A DNA stretch of 64,000 nucleotides from Amycolatopsis bullii (GCF_014654205.1 NZ_BNAW01000010.1:117866-181865), one strand, 5' to 3'; shown: positions 17,006-25,018, counted from the stretch's first letter. A program made the numbers and translations. The notes: generated from the sequence alone by a model not told the origin.

Positions 17006-17875
17006 TCAGGCGAACAAGGCGTCGAGTTTCGCCCGGACCCGGTCGAGGTCTTCGCTGTATTTCAGGACGGCTCCGAGTGTCCGCGCCGCCGTTGCCGCGT
17101 CCAGCTCGTCACGCTGAAGGGTCAACAGCGCCCGCGCCCAATCGAGTGATTCCGCCACTCCCGGTGGTTTCAGCAAATCCATTTCACGGAGCCGGTGCAC
17201 CGCTTCGGCAATTTGCCGAGCCAGAGCCTCACTTACCCGCGGGATCCTACGGCGCAGGATGGCGACCTCCCGCACCAGGTCCGGGTGTTCGAGCCAGTGG
17301 TAGAGGCACCGGCGTTTCAGCGCGTCGTGCACCTCGCGGGTCCGGTTGGAGGTGAGGACGACCAGCGGCGGGTGTTCGGCGCGGACTTCGCCGAATTCGG
17401 GGATGGTCACGGCGTGCTCGTCGAGCAGTTGCAGCAGAAAGGCTTCGAACTCGTCGTCGGCGCGGTCGATCTCGTCGATCAGCAGGACGCAGGGGGCGGT
17501 GATCAGGGCCTGCAGCAGCGGCCGGGCCAGGAGGAACCGCTCGGTGTAGAGCGAGCGTTCCGCGGCCTCGACGTCGAGTTGCCCGCCGCCGGCCGCCTCG
17601 AGCGCGCGCAGGTGCAGGAGCTGGCGCGGGAAGTCCCACTCGTAGAGGGCCTGGGCGGCGTCGATGCCTTCGTGGCACTGGAGGCGGACGAGCGGCCGCT
17701 CCAGCGCGGTGGCCAGGGCCAGGGCGAGAGACGTCTTGCCGGTGCCGGGCTCGCCCTCGCAGAAGAGCGGGCGGCCCATCCGCAGGGCGAGGAAGCCGGC
17801 GGTCGCCAGCCCGTCATCGGCGAGGTAACCGGTCGCGTCGAGCGCGGCGGCGAGGTCTTCGGGCGAGTCCGTCAC
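17006..17875 (-). CDS. coxD: MoxR-type AAA+ ATPase (CoxD-like)
   Basis: 289 residues. Walker A is GEPGTGKTSLA (about 40-50), Walker B LLIDEIDRADDEFEAFLL, sensor 1 LTSNRTREV, and the C-terminal helical domain follows. MoxR/CoxD ATPases remodel client metalloenzymes together with VWA partners; CoxD from CO dehydrogenase clusters helps build the active site. Here it stands 18 bases downstream of the MocA-like gene and next to IclR/pca genes, with the likely VWA partner at 13664-14776. Symbol by family and context. Confidence 0.88.
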   Translation of the reverse strand: MTDSPEDLAAALDATGYLADDGLATAGFLALRMGRPLFCEGEPGTGKTSLALALATALERPLVRLQCHEGIDAAQALYEWDFPRQLLHLRALEAAGGGQLDVEAAERSLYTERFLLARPLLQALITAPCVLLIDEIDRADDEFEAFLLQLLDEHAVTIPEFGEVRAEHPPLVVLTSNRTREVHDALKRRCLYHWLEHPDLVREVAILRRRIPRVSEALARQIAEAVHRLREMDLLKPPGVAESLDWARALLTLQRDELDAATAARTLGAVLKYSEDLDRVRAKLDALFA

Positions 17876-17893
17876 GCTGTCGATCGTAGGTCT

Positions 17894-18478
17894 TCACGCG
17901 GGGCCCGCCAGATCGCCGGGGCGGTCGACGTCCCGGCCGCTGCCGAGGTCACCGCACTCGATCAAGGTCAGGTCGGCGCGGGTGGCGAGCCAGTCCCGGG
18001 CACCGCGATCGCCCTGGGCGCTGTTCGTGACCTCGTCCCACCACCGGCGGCCGAGCAGCACGGGGTGACCGGGAACGCCGTCGTAGGCGGCGCGGGCCAC
18101 GGTTTCGGAGGTGGCCCGGGCGGCGACGCGGGCGAGGATGTCGGAGCCGACCCACGGCAGATCGACGAGGTGCACGAGCGCGGCGGACCGATCGGTGGCT
18201 TCGAGGGCGGCGAGCCCGGCACGGAGCGAGGCGCCCATGCCGGTGGCCCAGTCTTCGGCGGTGACGGCTTGGGCCGGGTCGGGCAGGAGGGCGCGCACTT
18301 CGTCGGCGGAGGCCCCGACGACAACCCGGACGGGCTCGCACCCGGCGGAGGTGAGGGTGCGCAGGGCCCGGAGAACGAGGGGCTCCCCATCGACTTGGAC
18401 GAGGGCTTTCGGGCCACCGAACCGCCGACCGGCACCGGCGGCGAGGAGGAGCCCGGCGACCGGCTGAGGGGTGGTCAT
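17894..18478 (-). CDS. mocA: MocA-like molybdenum cofactor cytidylyltransferase
   Basis: 194 residues of the MobA/MocA nucleotidyltransferase fold. GLLLAAGAGRRFGGPKAL (about 9-26) is the nucleotide-binding signature with its lysine; HLVDLPWV (about 107-114) holds the metal-binding aspartate, and PGHPVLLGRRWW is the second conserved block. The family adds CMP to molybdopterin, giving the MCD cofactor used by xanthine dehydrogenase-type enzymes such as the coxSLM product encoded 6 kb away. The start overlaps the stop of the repeat-protein gene (ATGA). Confidence 0.85.
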   Translation of the reverse strand: MTTPQPVAGLLLAAGAGRRFGGPKALVQVDGEPLVLRALRTLTSAGCEPVRVVVGASADEVRALLPDPAQAVTAEDWATGMGASLRAGLAALEATDRSAALVHLVDLPWVGSDILARVAARATSETVARAAYDGVPGHPVLLGRRWWDEVTNSAQGDRGARDWLATRADLTLIECGDLGSGRDVDRPGDLAGPA

Positions 18479-18801
18479 GAGGGCCGGGCCTGGTGCAGCT
18501 GTGCGGTGTGGCCGGGATGCCGGAGGTGGACGCGAGGTCGGGTGGCCGCGCCCTCGGTGGCGGGTGGGGTGGCCGCGCCCTCGGTGGCGGGCCGGATGGT
18601 CGCGCGCTCGGCGGTGGGCCGAGTGGCCGCACGCTCGATGGCGGACCGGATAGTCGCGCGCTCGGCGGTGGGCCGGGTGGCCGCGGGCGCGGCGATGGGT
18701 GGCGTGGCCGCGCGCTCGGCGGTGGGCCGGATCGCCCCGCGCTCGGCGGTGGGTGGGGTGCCGGGCTGCGCTTCGGGGGCCGCGGGTGGGTGGTCAGCCA
18801 C
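18475..18801 (-). CDS. Small protein made of 9-residue repeats
   Basis: 108 residues, no known domain. The central part consists of eight tandem nonapeptides, consensus PTAERAATR (variants PTAERATIR, PATEGAATP), encoded by a 27-bp DNA repeat. The sequence is rich in Ala, Thr, Arg and Pro with regularly spaced Glu and Arg, likely disordered. The GTG start overlaps the IclR gene stop by 8 bases and the stop overlaps the mocA start by 4 bases (ATGA), an arrangement that would be expected of a real coupled gene. Against it: repeats also leave the opposite strand open, and no ribosome-binding site is evident. Function unknown. Confidence 0.5.
   Translation of the reverse strand: MADHPPAAPEAQPGTPPTAERGAIRPTAERAATPPIAAPAATRPTAERATIRSAIERAATRPTAERATIRPATEGAATPPATEGAATRPRVHLRHPGHTAQLHQARPS
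18540..18755. repeat. 27-bp tandem repeat, eight copies
   Basis: Eight consecutive 27-bp units without spacers, starting at 18540, 18567, 18594, 18621, 18648, 18675, 18702 and 18729. The plus-strand unit contains a core like GTGGCCGCGCGCTCGGCGGT. Units diverge at a few positions but keep their length, so the reading frame of the 108-residue protein is preserved. Confidence 0.9.
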
Positions 18802-19627
18802 GGGCGCGGTCCGGGGCTCCGACCGCCAAGTCCGCTTCGATCGCCCTGGCCGTCTCCAGGAGCGGGGGGACCAGGTCCTTCCGCACCGACTCGGCCGTCG
18901 TGCGGCTGGCGTGGGTCGAGAGGTTGACCGCCGCCACCACCTGGCCCGTGCGGCTGCGGATCGGGGCCGCCACCGAGCGGAGGCCCTCCTCCAGCTCCTG
19001 GTCCACCATCGCCCAGCCCTGGGCGGCGACCTTGGCCAGTTCCCGGCGGAGGTGGGCGGGGGCCGTCACCGTGTGGTCCGTCAGGCGGTCCAGGCTCGCC
19101 ACCTCGAAATACGCCTCCAGGTCCGCCTCGCCGAGTCCCGCGAGCAGGACGTGGCCCATCGACGTCGCGTACGCCGGGAAGCGGGTGCCCACGTTGATGC
19201 TCACCGTCATGATCCGGGACACCGCCACCCGCGCCACGTACACGATGTCGGTGCCCTCCAGCACCGAGACCGAGCTCGACTCGTGGACCCGCGCCGACAG
19301 CTGCTCCAGGTGGGGCTGGGCGACCTCCGGCAACGTCATGCTCGACAGGTACGCGTAGCCCAGCTCCAGCACGCGGGCCGTCAGCGAGAAGTACTTGCCG
19401 TCGGTGCGGACGTAGCCCAGGTCGGCCAAGGTCAGGAGGAACCTCCTGGCCGCCGCGCGGGTGAGGCCCGTCGCGCGGGCCACGTCGCTCAGGGTCAGCT
19501 CGGACGCGCCCGCGTGGAACGCCTTGATCACGGCCAGCCCGCGCTCCAGCGACTGCACGTGGTGGGCCCCACGGTGCGCCGGTTCGCTGTCCAGCCGGAC
19601 GTCGAACGGCGGCCTCGTCACGTCCAT
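18794..19627 (-). CDS. pcaR: IclR family regulator of the pca operon (PcaR/PcaU-like)
   Basis: 277 residues. The N-terminal winged helix-turn-helix (VQSLERGLAVIKAF, LTLSDVARATGLTRAAARRFLLTL) and the C-terminal IclR effector domain (SVLEGTDIVYVARV, FPAYATSMGHVLLAGL, GQVVAAVNLSTHASRTT) match the PcaR/PcaU/PobR subgroup that senses protocatechuate or beta-ketoadipate. It is the eighth gene of the pca operon, 10 bases after pcaC. Likely binding sites are the dyads upstream of pcaI. A GTG three codons upstream (19636) is an alternative start. Whether it represses or activates cannot be told. Confidence 0.88.
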   Translation of the reverse strand: MDVTRPPFDVRLDSEPAHRGAHHVQSLERGLAVIKAFHAGASELTLSDVARATGLTRAAARRFLLTLADLGYVRTDGKYFSLTARVLELGYAYLSSMTLPEVAQPHLEQLSARVHESSSVSVLEGTDIVYVARVAVSRIMTVSINVGTRFPAYATSMGHVLLAGLGEADLEAYFEVASLDRLTDHTVTAPAHLRRELAKVAAQGWAMVDQELEEGLRSVAAPIRSRTGQVVAAVNLSTHASRTTAESVRKDLVPPLLETARAIEADLAVGAPDRARG

Positions 19628-19637
19628 GCCCGGCACC

Positions 19638-20039
19638 CTATCCGGCGTCCTTCGGCACCGCGCTCGGCTCGCCGAGCTCGGCCAGGGTGCGCTGGGCGAT
19701 GGCGAACGCCGCGTTCGCCGCCGGTGCTCCGGCGTAGACCGCCGTGTGCAGCAGGACCTCGCTGATCTCCGCCGCCGTCAGGCCGTTGCGGACCGCCGCC
19801 CGGACGTGCATCGCCAGCTCGTTGTGCGCCTGCAGCGCCGTGAGCGCGGCCAGCGTCACGCAGCTGCGCGTGCGGCGGTCCAGGCCGTCGCGGGCCCACA
19901 CCGATCCCCACGCGCCCTCGGTGATGTAGTCCTGGAACGGGCGGCTGAAGTCCGTGGTGCCTGCGACCGCGCGGTCGACGTGCTCGTCGCCGAGGACCTC
20001 CCGCCGCACCTTCATGCCCTGCTCGTGGCGGTCTGTCAC
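19638..20039 (-). CDS. pcaC: 4-carboxymuconolactone decarboxylase
   Basis: 133 residues, the full family length. REVLGDEHVDRAV, FQDYITEGAWGSVW, and LDRRTRSCVTLAALTAL with the conserved HVRAAVRNGLTAAEISEVLLH are the hallmark blocks of PcaC. It decarboxylates 4-carboxymuconolactone to beta-ketoadipate enol-lactone. The GTG start overlaps the pcaD stop by 4 bases. In many actinomycetes PcaC is fused to PcaD as PcaL; here the two are separate genes. Confidence 0.93.
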   Translation of the reverse strand: MTDRHEQGMKVRREVLGDEHVDRAVAGTTDFSRPFQDYITEGAWGSVWARDGLDRRTRSCVTLAALTALQAHNELAMHVRAAVRNGLTAAEISEVLLHTAVYAGAPAANAAFAIAQRTLAELGEPSAVPKDAG

Positions 20040-20812
20040 GCTCGCTCCAAGTGGTCCAGGATCAGCCGGGTGAATTCCGCCGGCTGCTCGTAGCTGCCCA
20101 GGTGCGCGGCCTCCGCCACGACCTCCAGCCGCGCGCCGGGGATGCCCTCGGCGATCGGCCGGGCGTGCTCGCCGGGCGAGGTGGCCGGGTCGTGCGCGCC
20201 CGCGATGACCAGGGTGGGCGCGGTGATCTTCGGCAGCAGGTCGAGCAGGTCCATCCGCTCGATCGCGCCGCAGCAGGCCGCGTAGCCCTCGGCCGGGACC
20301 GCCGCGATCATCGCCCGGAGGAACTCGGCCCGGTCCGGGTGCCGCTCGCGGTAGCCCGGGGTCAGCCAGCGTTGCACGCCCGCCTCGGCCACCGCCGCGG
20401 TGCCCTCGGCGCGGACCGTGCGGGCCCGGTCCACCCACATCGACGGCGGGCCGAGCTTGGCGGACGTGCAGCACAGCACGAGGCTCGCGATCCGGTCCGG
20501 CGCGTGGATGCCGAGCCACATCCCCGTCATGCCGCCGAGCGACAGGCCCACGTGGTGCGCCTGCTCGACGCCGAGTTCGTCGAGCAGCGCCAGGACGTCG
20601 GCGCCCAGGTCTTCGAGCTCGTACGGGCCCGGCGGGACCGGCGACCCGCCGTGCCCGCGCGCGTCGTACCGGACCACCCGGAACCCGCGCTCGACCAGCG
20701 GCGCCACCTGGGGTTCCCACATCCGCAGATCGCTGCCGAGCGACCCGCCGAACACGACCACCGGCCCGTCTTCCGGGCCTTCCGCGACCCGGTGCAGCTT
20801 CACGGCGCTCAT
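20036..20812 (-). CDS. pcaD: 3-oxoadipate enol-lactonase
   Basis: 258 residues, alpha/beta hydrolase fold. The nucleophile elbow is GLSLGG (about 93-98), the oxyanion region FGGSLGSDLRMW (about 21-32), the acid GAHDPATSP and the histidine EAAHLGSYEQP. The protein hydrolyses beta-ketoadipate enol-lactone to beta-ketoadipate. Start and stop both overlap neighbours by 4 bases (pcaG upstream, pcaC downstream). Confidence 0.93.
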   Translation of the reverse strand: MSAVKLHRVAEGPEDGPVVVFGGSLGSDLRMWEPQVAPLVERGFRVVRYDARGHGGSPVPPGPYELEDLGADVLALLDELGVEQAHHVGLSLGGMTGMWLGIHAPDRIASLVLCCTSAKLGPPSMWVDRARTVRAEGTAAVAEAGVQRWLTPGYRERHPDRAEFLRAMIAAVPAEGYAACCGAIERMDLLDLLPKITAPTLVIAGAHDPATSPGEHARPIAEGIPGARLEVVAEAAHLGSYEQPAEFTRLILDHLERA

Positions 20813-21363
20813 ACCCGGAAGAAGACGGTTTCGCCGTCTCCCTGCAGCCGCACGTCGAAGCGGTACCCGTCTTCGGTCTTCGCCGCGATCAGGGTGCCCC
20901 GCCGCTCCTCCGGGACCGTCGCCAGCACCGGGTCACCGGTGTTGTCCTGGTCCTCGAAGTAGATCCGCGTGACGACCCGGTTGAGCAGGCCGCGCGCGAA
21001 CACCGAGACGTCGATGTGCCGGGCCTGCGTGGTGCCGCCCTCGCCGGGCACCACGCCCGGGAGCACGGTGAAGATCCCGTAGGTGCCGTCGGTCTCCGTC
21101 GGGCAGCGGCCGAAGCCGCGGAACTCGCCGTTCGCCGCGCCACGCGGGTCGTCCGGGTGGCGGAAGCCGCCCTCCGGGTCGGCCTGCCAGGTCTCGATCA
21201 TGGCGTCCGGCACCGGGTCGCCGTTGCCGTCGCGGACGATCCCGCGGATCCAGAACCCGCCCGGAGTGCCCTCGGGCACGACGTGCGGGCCGTCGGGCCA
21301 GGGCAGCCCGATCGAGAGGTACGGGCCGACGGTCTGCGAGGGGGTGGGCAGCAGCTTGGTCAT
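20809..21363 (-). CDS. pcaG: Protocatechuate 3,4-dioxygenase alpha subunit
   Basis: 184 residues. LPTPSQTVGPYLSIGLPW is the N-terminal PcaG signature; the beta-sandwich includes ETWQADPEGGF and ARHIDVSVFARGLLNRVVTRIYF. The iron ligands of this enzyme reside in PcaH, and PcaG keeps the fold without the full ligand set. ATGA overlaps at both ends with pcaH and pcaD. Confidence 0.94.
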   Translation of the reverse strand: MTKLLPTPSQTVGPYLSIGLPWPDGPHVVPEGTPGGFWIRGIVRDGNGDPVPDAMIETWQADPEGGFRHPDDPRGAANGEFRGFGRCPTETDGTYGIFTVLPGVVPGEGGTTQARHIDVSVFARGLLNRVVTRIYFEDQDNTGDPVLATVPEERRGTLIAAKTEDGYRFDVRLQGDGETVFFRV

Positions 21364-22097
21364 TCGTCCTCGTCTTCCTCGTCTTCGAACACCGACGCGT
21401 CGCGCCCGCGCAGCACGATGTCGAACTGGAAGCCCAGTGCCCATTCCGCCTGCGTGATGTCGTGGTCGTAGCGCGAAACCATCCGCTGCCGGGCCTTCTC
21501 GTCCGGGATCGAGTTGAAGATCGGGTCCTGCGAGAACAGCGGGTCGTCCGGGAAGTACATCTGGGTGACCAGCCGCTGGGTGAACGCCGAGCCGAACACC
21601 GAGAAGTGGATGTGCGCCGGGCGCCAGGCGTTGTCGTGGTTCTTCCACGGGTACGCGCCGGGCTTGATGGTGGTGAAGGTGTAGCGGCCGTCGCTGTCGG
21701 TCAGGGTGCGGCCGACGCCGTCGAAGTTCGGGTCGAGCGGGGACGGCCAGCGGTCGCCGGTGTGCCGGTAGCGGCCGCCCGCGTTCGCCTGCCAGATCTC
21801 GACGAGGGAGTCGCGCACCGGGCGGCCGTCGCCGTCGAGGAGCCGTCCGGTGACGATGATCCGCTGGCCCTGCGGCTCGCCGGCGTGCTGCCGGGTGAGG
21901 TCGTTGTCGTGCTCGCCGAGGCGGCCGGGCCCGAGCAGCGGGCCGGTGACCTCGGTCAGCATCTGCGGGAGCAGGACGAGGTCCTGCTTGGGGTGCCGCA
22001 GCGCCGTGGAGCGGTAGCCGCTGGAGTCGAGGGGCGGGTGGGTGCCTTCGGGATCTTCCCCGTAGCGCGGCAGCCTGAATTCGGTCGGAGTGGCCAC
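21360..22097 (-). CDS. pcaH: Protocatechuate 3,4-dioxygenase beta subunit
   Basis: 245 residues. The Fe(III) ligands are visible: tyrosines in AGGRYRHTGD and KPGAYPWKN and the histidines in RPAHIHFSVFG. It forms the catalytic subunit with PcaG and opens protocatechuate to 3-carboxy-cis,cis-muconate. The C terminus ends in an acidic run (EDEEDEDE), an unusual addition. It stands 13 bases after pcaF and overlaps pcaG. Confidence 0.95.
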   Translation of the reverse strand: MATPTEFRLPRYGEDPEGTHPPLDSSGYRSTALRHPKQDLVLLPQMLTEVTGPLLGPGRLGEHDNDLTRQHAGEPQGQRIIVTGRLLDGDGRPVRDSLVEIWQANAGGRYRHTGDRWPSPLDPNFDGVGRTLTDSDGRYTFTTIKPGAYPWKNHDNAWRPAHIHFSVFGSAFTQRLVTQMYFPDDPLFSQDPIFNSIPDEKARQRMVSRYDHDITQAEWALGFQFDIVLRGRDASVFEDEEDEDE

Positions 22098-22110
22098 GTT
22101 CTCTTCTCCC

Positions 22111-23292
22111 TTACCGGCCTTCGAGCACGACGGCCAGCCCTTGGCCGACGCCGATGCAGATGGCGGCGAGTCCCCAGCCCCCGCCGCGGCGGTGCAGGTC
22201 GTGCGCCAGGGTGCCGAGGATCCGGCCGCCGGACGCGCCGAGCGGGTGCCCGATGGCGATCGCGCCGCCGTGGGTGTTCACGATCTCCGGGTCGAGGTCC
22301 TTCCAGTCGCGCAGGCAGGCCAGCGACTGCGCGGCGAAGGCCTCGTTGAGCTCGACCGCGGCCAGGTCGTCCCAGCCGATCCCGGCGCGCTCGAGGGCGA
22401 TCTCCGCCGCGCGCACCGGGCCGATGCCGAAGACGTCCGGGTCGACGCCCGCCGCGCCGCGGCCGGCGATCCGGGCGAGCGGGGTCGCGTTGAGCCGGCC
22501 CGCGGCGGCTTCGTCGCCGAGCAGGAGGGCCGAGGCGCCGTCGTTCAGCGGGGAGGCGTTGCCCGCGGTGACGGTGCCGTTTTCCTTGCGGAACGCGGGC
22601 TTCAGCTTGGCGAGCTTCTCGGGGCTGGAGTCCGCGCGGATGCCTTCGTCGCGGGCCAGTTCGACGCCTTCGACCGGGACGACCAGGTCGTCGTAGAAGC
22701 CTTCGTCCCAGGCCTTGGCGGCGTTGACGTGGCTGCGGGCGGCGAAGGCGTCTTGCTCGTCGCGGCCGATGCCGTAGCGCTCGGCGAGCTGCTCGGTGGA
22801 CTCGCCGAGGGAGATCGTCCACTGCGACGGCATCGCCGGGTTCACCATGCGCCAGCCGAGCGCGGTGTTGTACAGGGTCCGGTTGCCGGTGGGGAACGCC
22901 TTGTCCGGCTTCGGCATGACCAGCGGTGAGCGGGTCATGGACTCGACCCCGCCGGCGACGACGAGGGAAGCGTCGCCGGTCTGGATCGCGCGGCTGGCCT
23001 GGATGGCCGCGTCGAGGCCGGAGCCGCAGAGGCGGTTGACCGTGCTGCCCGGGACGGTCGTCGGCCAGCCCGCGAGGAGGGCGGCCATGCGGGCGACGTT
23101 GCGGTTGTCCTCGCCCGCGCCGTTCGCGTCGCCGAGGGTGACCTCGTCCACTGTGGACGGGTCGAGGTCGTTGCGCTGCTGGAGCGCCTTGAGCACGCCG
23201 GCGGCGAGGTCGTCGGGGCGGACACCGGCCAGTGCGCCGCCGTAGCGGCCGAACGGGGTGCGGATCGCGTCGAGGATGTAGACGTCGGTCAT
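22111..23292 (-). CDS. pcaF: Beta-ketoadipyl-CoA thiolase
   Basis: 393 residues, the usual thiolase length. Nucleophile cysteine in TVNRLCGSGLDA (about residue 90), histidine in GGAIAIGHPLGASG and second cysteine in AAICIGVGQGLAVV complete the thiolase triad; NEAFAAQ is present. It cleaves beta-ketoadipyl-CoA to succinyl-CoA and acetyl-CoA, the last step of the pathway. ATG overlaps the pcaJ stop by 4 bases. Confidence 0.93.
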   Translation of the reverse strand: MTDVYILDAIRTPFGRYGGALAGVRPDDLAAGVLKALQQRNDLDPSTVDEVTLGDANGAGEDNRNVARMAALLAGWPTTVPGSTVNRLCGSGLDAAIQASRAIQTGDASLVVAGGVESMTRSPLVMPKPDKAFPTGNRTLYNTALGWRMVNPAMPSQWTISLGESTEQLAERYGIGRDEQDAFAARSHVNAAKAWDEGFYDDLVVPVEGVELARDEGIRADSSPEKLAKLKPAFRKENGTVTAGNASPLNDGASALLLGDEAAAGRLNATPLARIAGRGAAGVDPDVFGIGPVRAAEIALERAGIGWDDLAAVELNEAFAAQSLACLRDWKDLDPEIVNTHGGAIAIGHPLGASGGRILGTLAHDLHRRGGGWGLAAICIGVGQGLAVVLEGR

Positions 23293-24047
23293 GCGCTCGC
23301 CTTCTCCAGGTCTCGCAGGAGGGTCAGCTCCTGCTCCGTGGGGGCCGGGGTGGTCTCGAGGTCGTCGGACACCTTCAGTTTCCACCCCGTGGCCGCGACG
23401 GCGCTGTCGAGGTCCACGCCGGGGTGGAGCTGCGTCAACGTCAGCTCGGCCGTCTCCGGGTCGGGACGCAGGAGGCCCAGGTCGGTCACCACCAGCGTCG
23501 GGCCGCGGCCGGGGAGGCCGAGCTTCTCGCGGTCGCCCTTGCCCGTTCCGTGGCCGAACGACGTTACGAAGTCCACCTTCTCCACGAAGGCCCGGGGGTT
23601 CTGGCGCAGCACGATGAACACCTCGCCGCACGAGGCGGCGATCTCCGGGGCGCCGCCCGCGCCCGGCAACCTGACCTTGGGGTCGTGGTAGTCCGAGCCG
23701 ATCACCGTGGTGTTGATGTTGCCGAACTTGTCCAGCTGGGCCGCGCCGAGGAAGCCCACGTCGATGCGGCCGGGCTGGAGCCAGTAGTTGAACACCTCCG
23801 GCACGCTGATCACCGCGTCCGCCGTGTCGGCCAGCTCGCCGTCGCCGATCGACAGCGGCAGGCGGGACGGCTTGGCGCCCAGGCAGCCGGATTCGTAGAT
23901 CAGCGTCAGGTTCGGCGCGTGCGCGCGGCGGGCCAGGTTGGCCGCCTTGCTCGGCAGGCCGATGCCGACGAAGCAGGACATGCCGTCACCGAGCGCGCGG
24001 GCCGCCGCGACGCTCATCATCTCGTCGGAGGTGTACCCCGCGCTCAT
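23289..24047 (-). CDS. pcaJ: 3-oxoadipate CoA-transferase subunit B
   Basis: 252 residues of the family I CoA-transferase beta subunit. The catalytic glutamate is in LIYESGCLG (about residue 50), followed by the GFLGAAQLDKFGNINTT block. Together with PcaI it moves CoA from succinyl-CoA to beta-ketoadipate. The start overlaps pcaI by 4 bases, and the stop overlaps pcaF. Confidence 0.92.
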   Translation of the reverse strand: MSAGYTSDEMMSVAAARALGDGMSCFVGIGLPSKAANLARRAHAPNLTLIYESGCLGAKPSRLPLSIGDGELADTADAVISVPEVFNYWLQPGRIDVGFLGAAQLDKFGNINTTVIGSDYHDPKVRLPGAGGAPEIAASCGEVFIVLRQNPRAFVEKVDFVTSFGHGTGKGDREKLGLPGRGPTLVVTDLGLLRPDPETAELTLTQLHPGVDLDSAVAATGWKLKVSDDLETTPAPTEQELTLLRDLEKASA

Positions 24048-24853
24048 GCCGTCACCCCGGTCAGCTCGTTCAGCCACTTCGTGAACTCCTCGCGGTCGCG
24101 TCCGACCTCGTCCCACGCCTGGTACGCCGAGTTGTCCCGCTCGTAGTACCCCGCCGCGTACGACGGCTTCGCGCCACCGGGCACTTCGGCCACCGCCGTG
24201 ACGACCCACGCCGGGAGGACCACCGCGCCGGGGCGGGGATCCAGCTCGTCGACGACTTCCTCGACCGTCACGATCGACCGCTTCGCCGCCAGGACCGCTT
24301 CCTTCTGGACACCCGTGATGCCCCACAGCTGGACGTTGCCGCCGCGGTCGGCGCGCTGCGCGTGGATGATCGAGACGTCCGGGTTCAGCGCCGGCACCGC
24401 CGTCAGCCGCTCGCCGGTGAACGGGCAGGTGATCGGCTTGATCGTGGCCGTCTGCGCCGGCAGGTCGGTGCCGGTGTAGCCGCGCAGCACCGCGAACGGC
24501 AGGCCGGACGCGCCGGCCACGTACCGGTTCGCCATGCCCGCGTGGCTGTGTTCCTCGATCTCCAATGGCACCGGCCATTCGTGCTGGACGGCGTCCCGGA
24601 ACCGGTGCAGGGAGCCGACGCCCGGGTTGCCGCCCCACGAAAAGATCAGCTTGCGCGCGCAGCCGGCGCCGATCAGCTGGTCGTAGACGATGTCCGGGGT
24701 CATCCGCACCAGCGTGAGGTCACGCTTGCGCTGCCGGATGATCTCGTGCCCGGCCGCGACCGGGATGAGGTGCGTGAACCCTTCGAGCGCGACGGTGTCG
24801 CCGTCGTGCACCAGCCGGGCCACGGCCTCCTCCAGTGACAGCAGCTCCGCCAT
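24044..24853 (-). CDS. pcaI: 3-oxoadipate CoA-transferase subunit A
   Basis: 269 residues of the CoA-transferase alpha subunit. GDTVALEGFTHLIPVAAGHEI near the N terminus and FSWGGNPGVGSLHRFRDAV are typical. First gene of the pca operon. The ATG at 24853 (MAELLSLEEAV) is preferred: GGAG lies upstream, and the alternative ATG at 24877 would place the operator dyad inside the coding region. Confidence 0.92.
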   Translation of the reverse strand: MAELLSLEEAVARLVHDGDTVALEGFTHLIPVAAGHEIIRQRKRDLTLVRMTPDIVYDQLIGAGCARKLIFSWGGNPGVGSLHRFRDAVQHEWPVPLEIEEHSHAGMANRYVAGASGLPFAVLRGYTGTDLPAQTATIKPITCPFTGERLTAVPALNPDVSIIHAQRADRGGNVQLWGITGVQKEAVLAAKRSIVTVEEVVDELDPRPGAVVLPAWVVTAVAEVPGGAKPSYAAGYYERDNSAYQAWDEVGRDREEFTKWLNELTGVTA

Positions 24854-24869
24854 CCCACGCTCCGAATCC

Positions 24870-24906
24870 GTTCGCATCACGAACACTCGTTCTGCCACCG
24901 AACATA
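24870..24906 (-). promoter_or_regulatory. pca promoter with tandem IclR-type operator dyads
   Basis: A perfect dyad GTTCG-N5-CGAAC (24870-24884) and a second near-copy GTTCT-N5-CGAAC (24889-24903) lie side by side upstream of pcaI. On the minus strand a TATGTT -10 element (24901-24906) adjoins the outer site. The half-site resembles GTTCGATNATCG-type sequences bound by PcaU/PobR regulators, from memory. The linked IclR regulator is the obvious candidate ligand. Confidence 0.6.
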
Positions 24907-24964
24907 GCACGGTGGCTCGAGCCCCGACCAGACGTCTTCCACCCAATGGATGACGCACGCACGT

Positions 24965-25009
24965 CGAAGGGGACTTTTCTCGCGGCAACAGCGAGAAAAG
25001 TCCCCTTCG
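24965..25009 (-). terminator. Terminator hairpin after the GH27 gene
   Basis: A perfect 19-bp stem (24965-24983 with 24991-25009) and 7-base loop, 9 bases past the GH27 stop. No U-tract follows on either strand. It isolates the galactoside operon from the pca promoter. Confidence 0.85.
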
Positions 25010-25018
25010 GGAAGAACG

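Noticed and set aside
14640..17117. 825-codon plus-strand open frame opposite the tRNA and GT-C gene
   Set aside because: It crosses the tRNA and terminator and lacks any domain; the minus-strand gene has clear membrane topology.
18540..18755. CRISPR-like array
   Set aside because: The units are contiguous with no spacers, and no cas gene is present.
18493..18927. Gly-rich repeat protein on the plus strand over the 27-bp repeat
   Set aside because: The same repeat keeps several frames open; only the minus-strand frame fits its neighbours by short overlaps.
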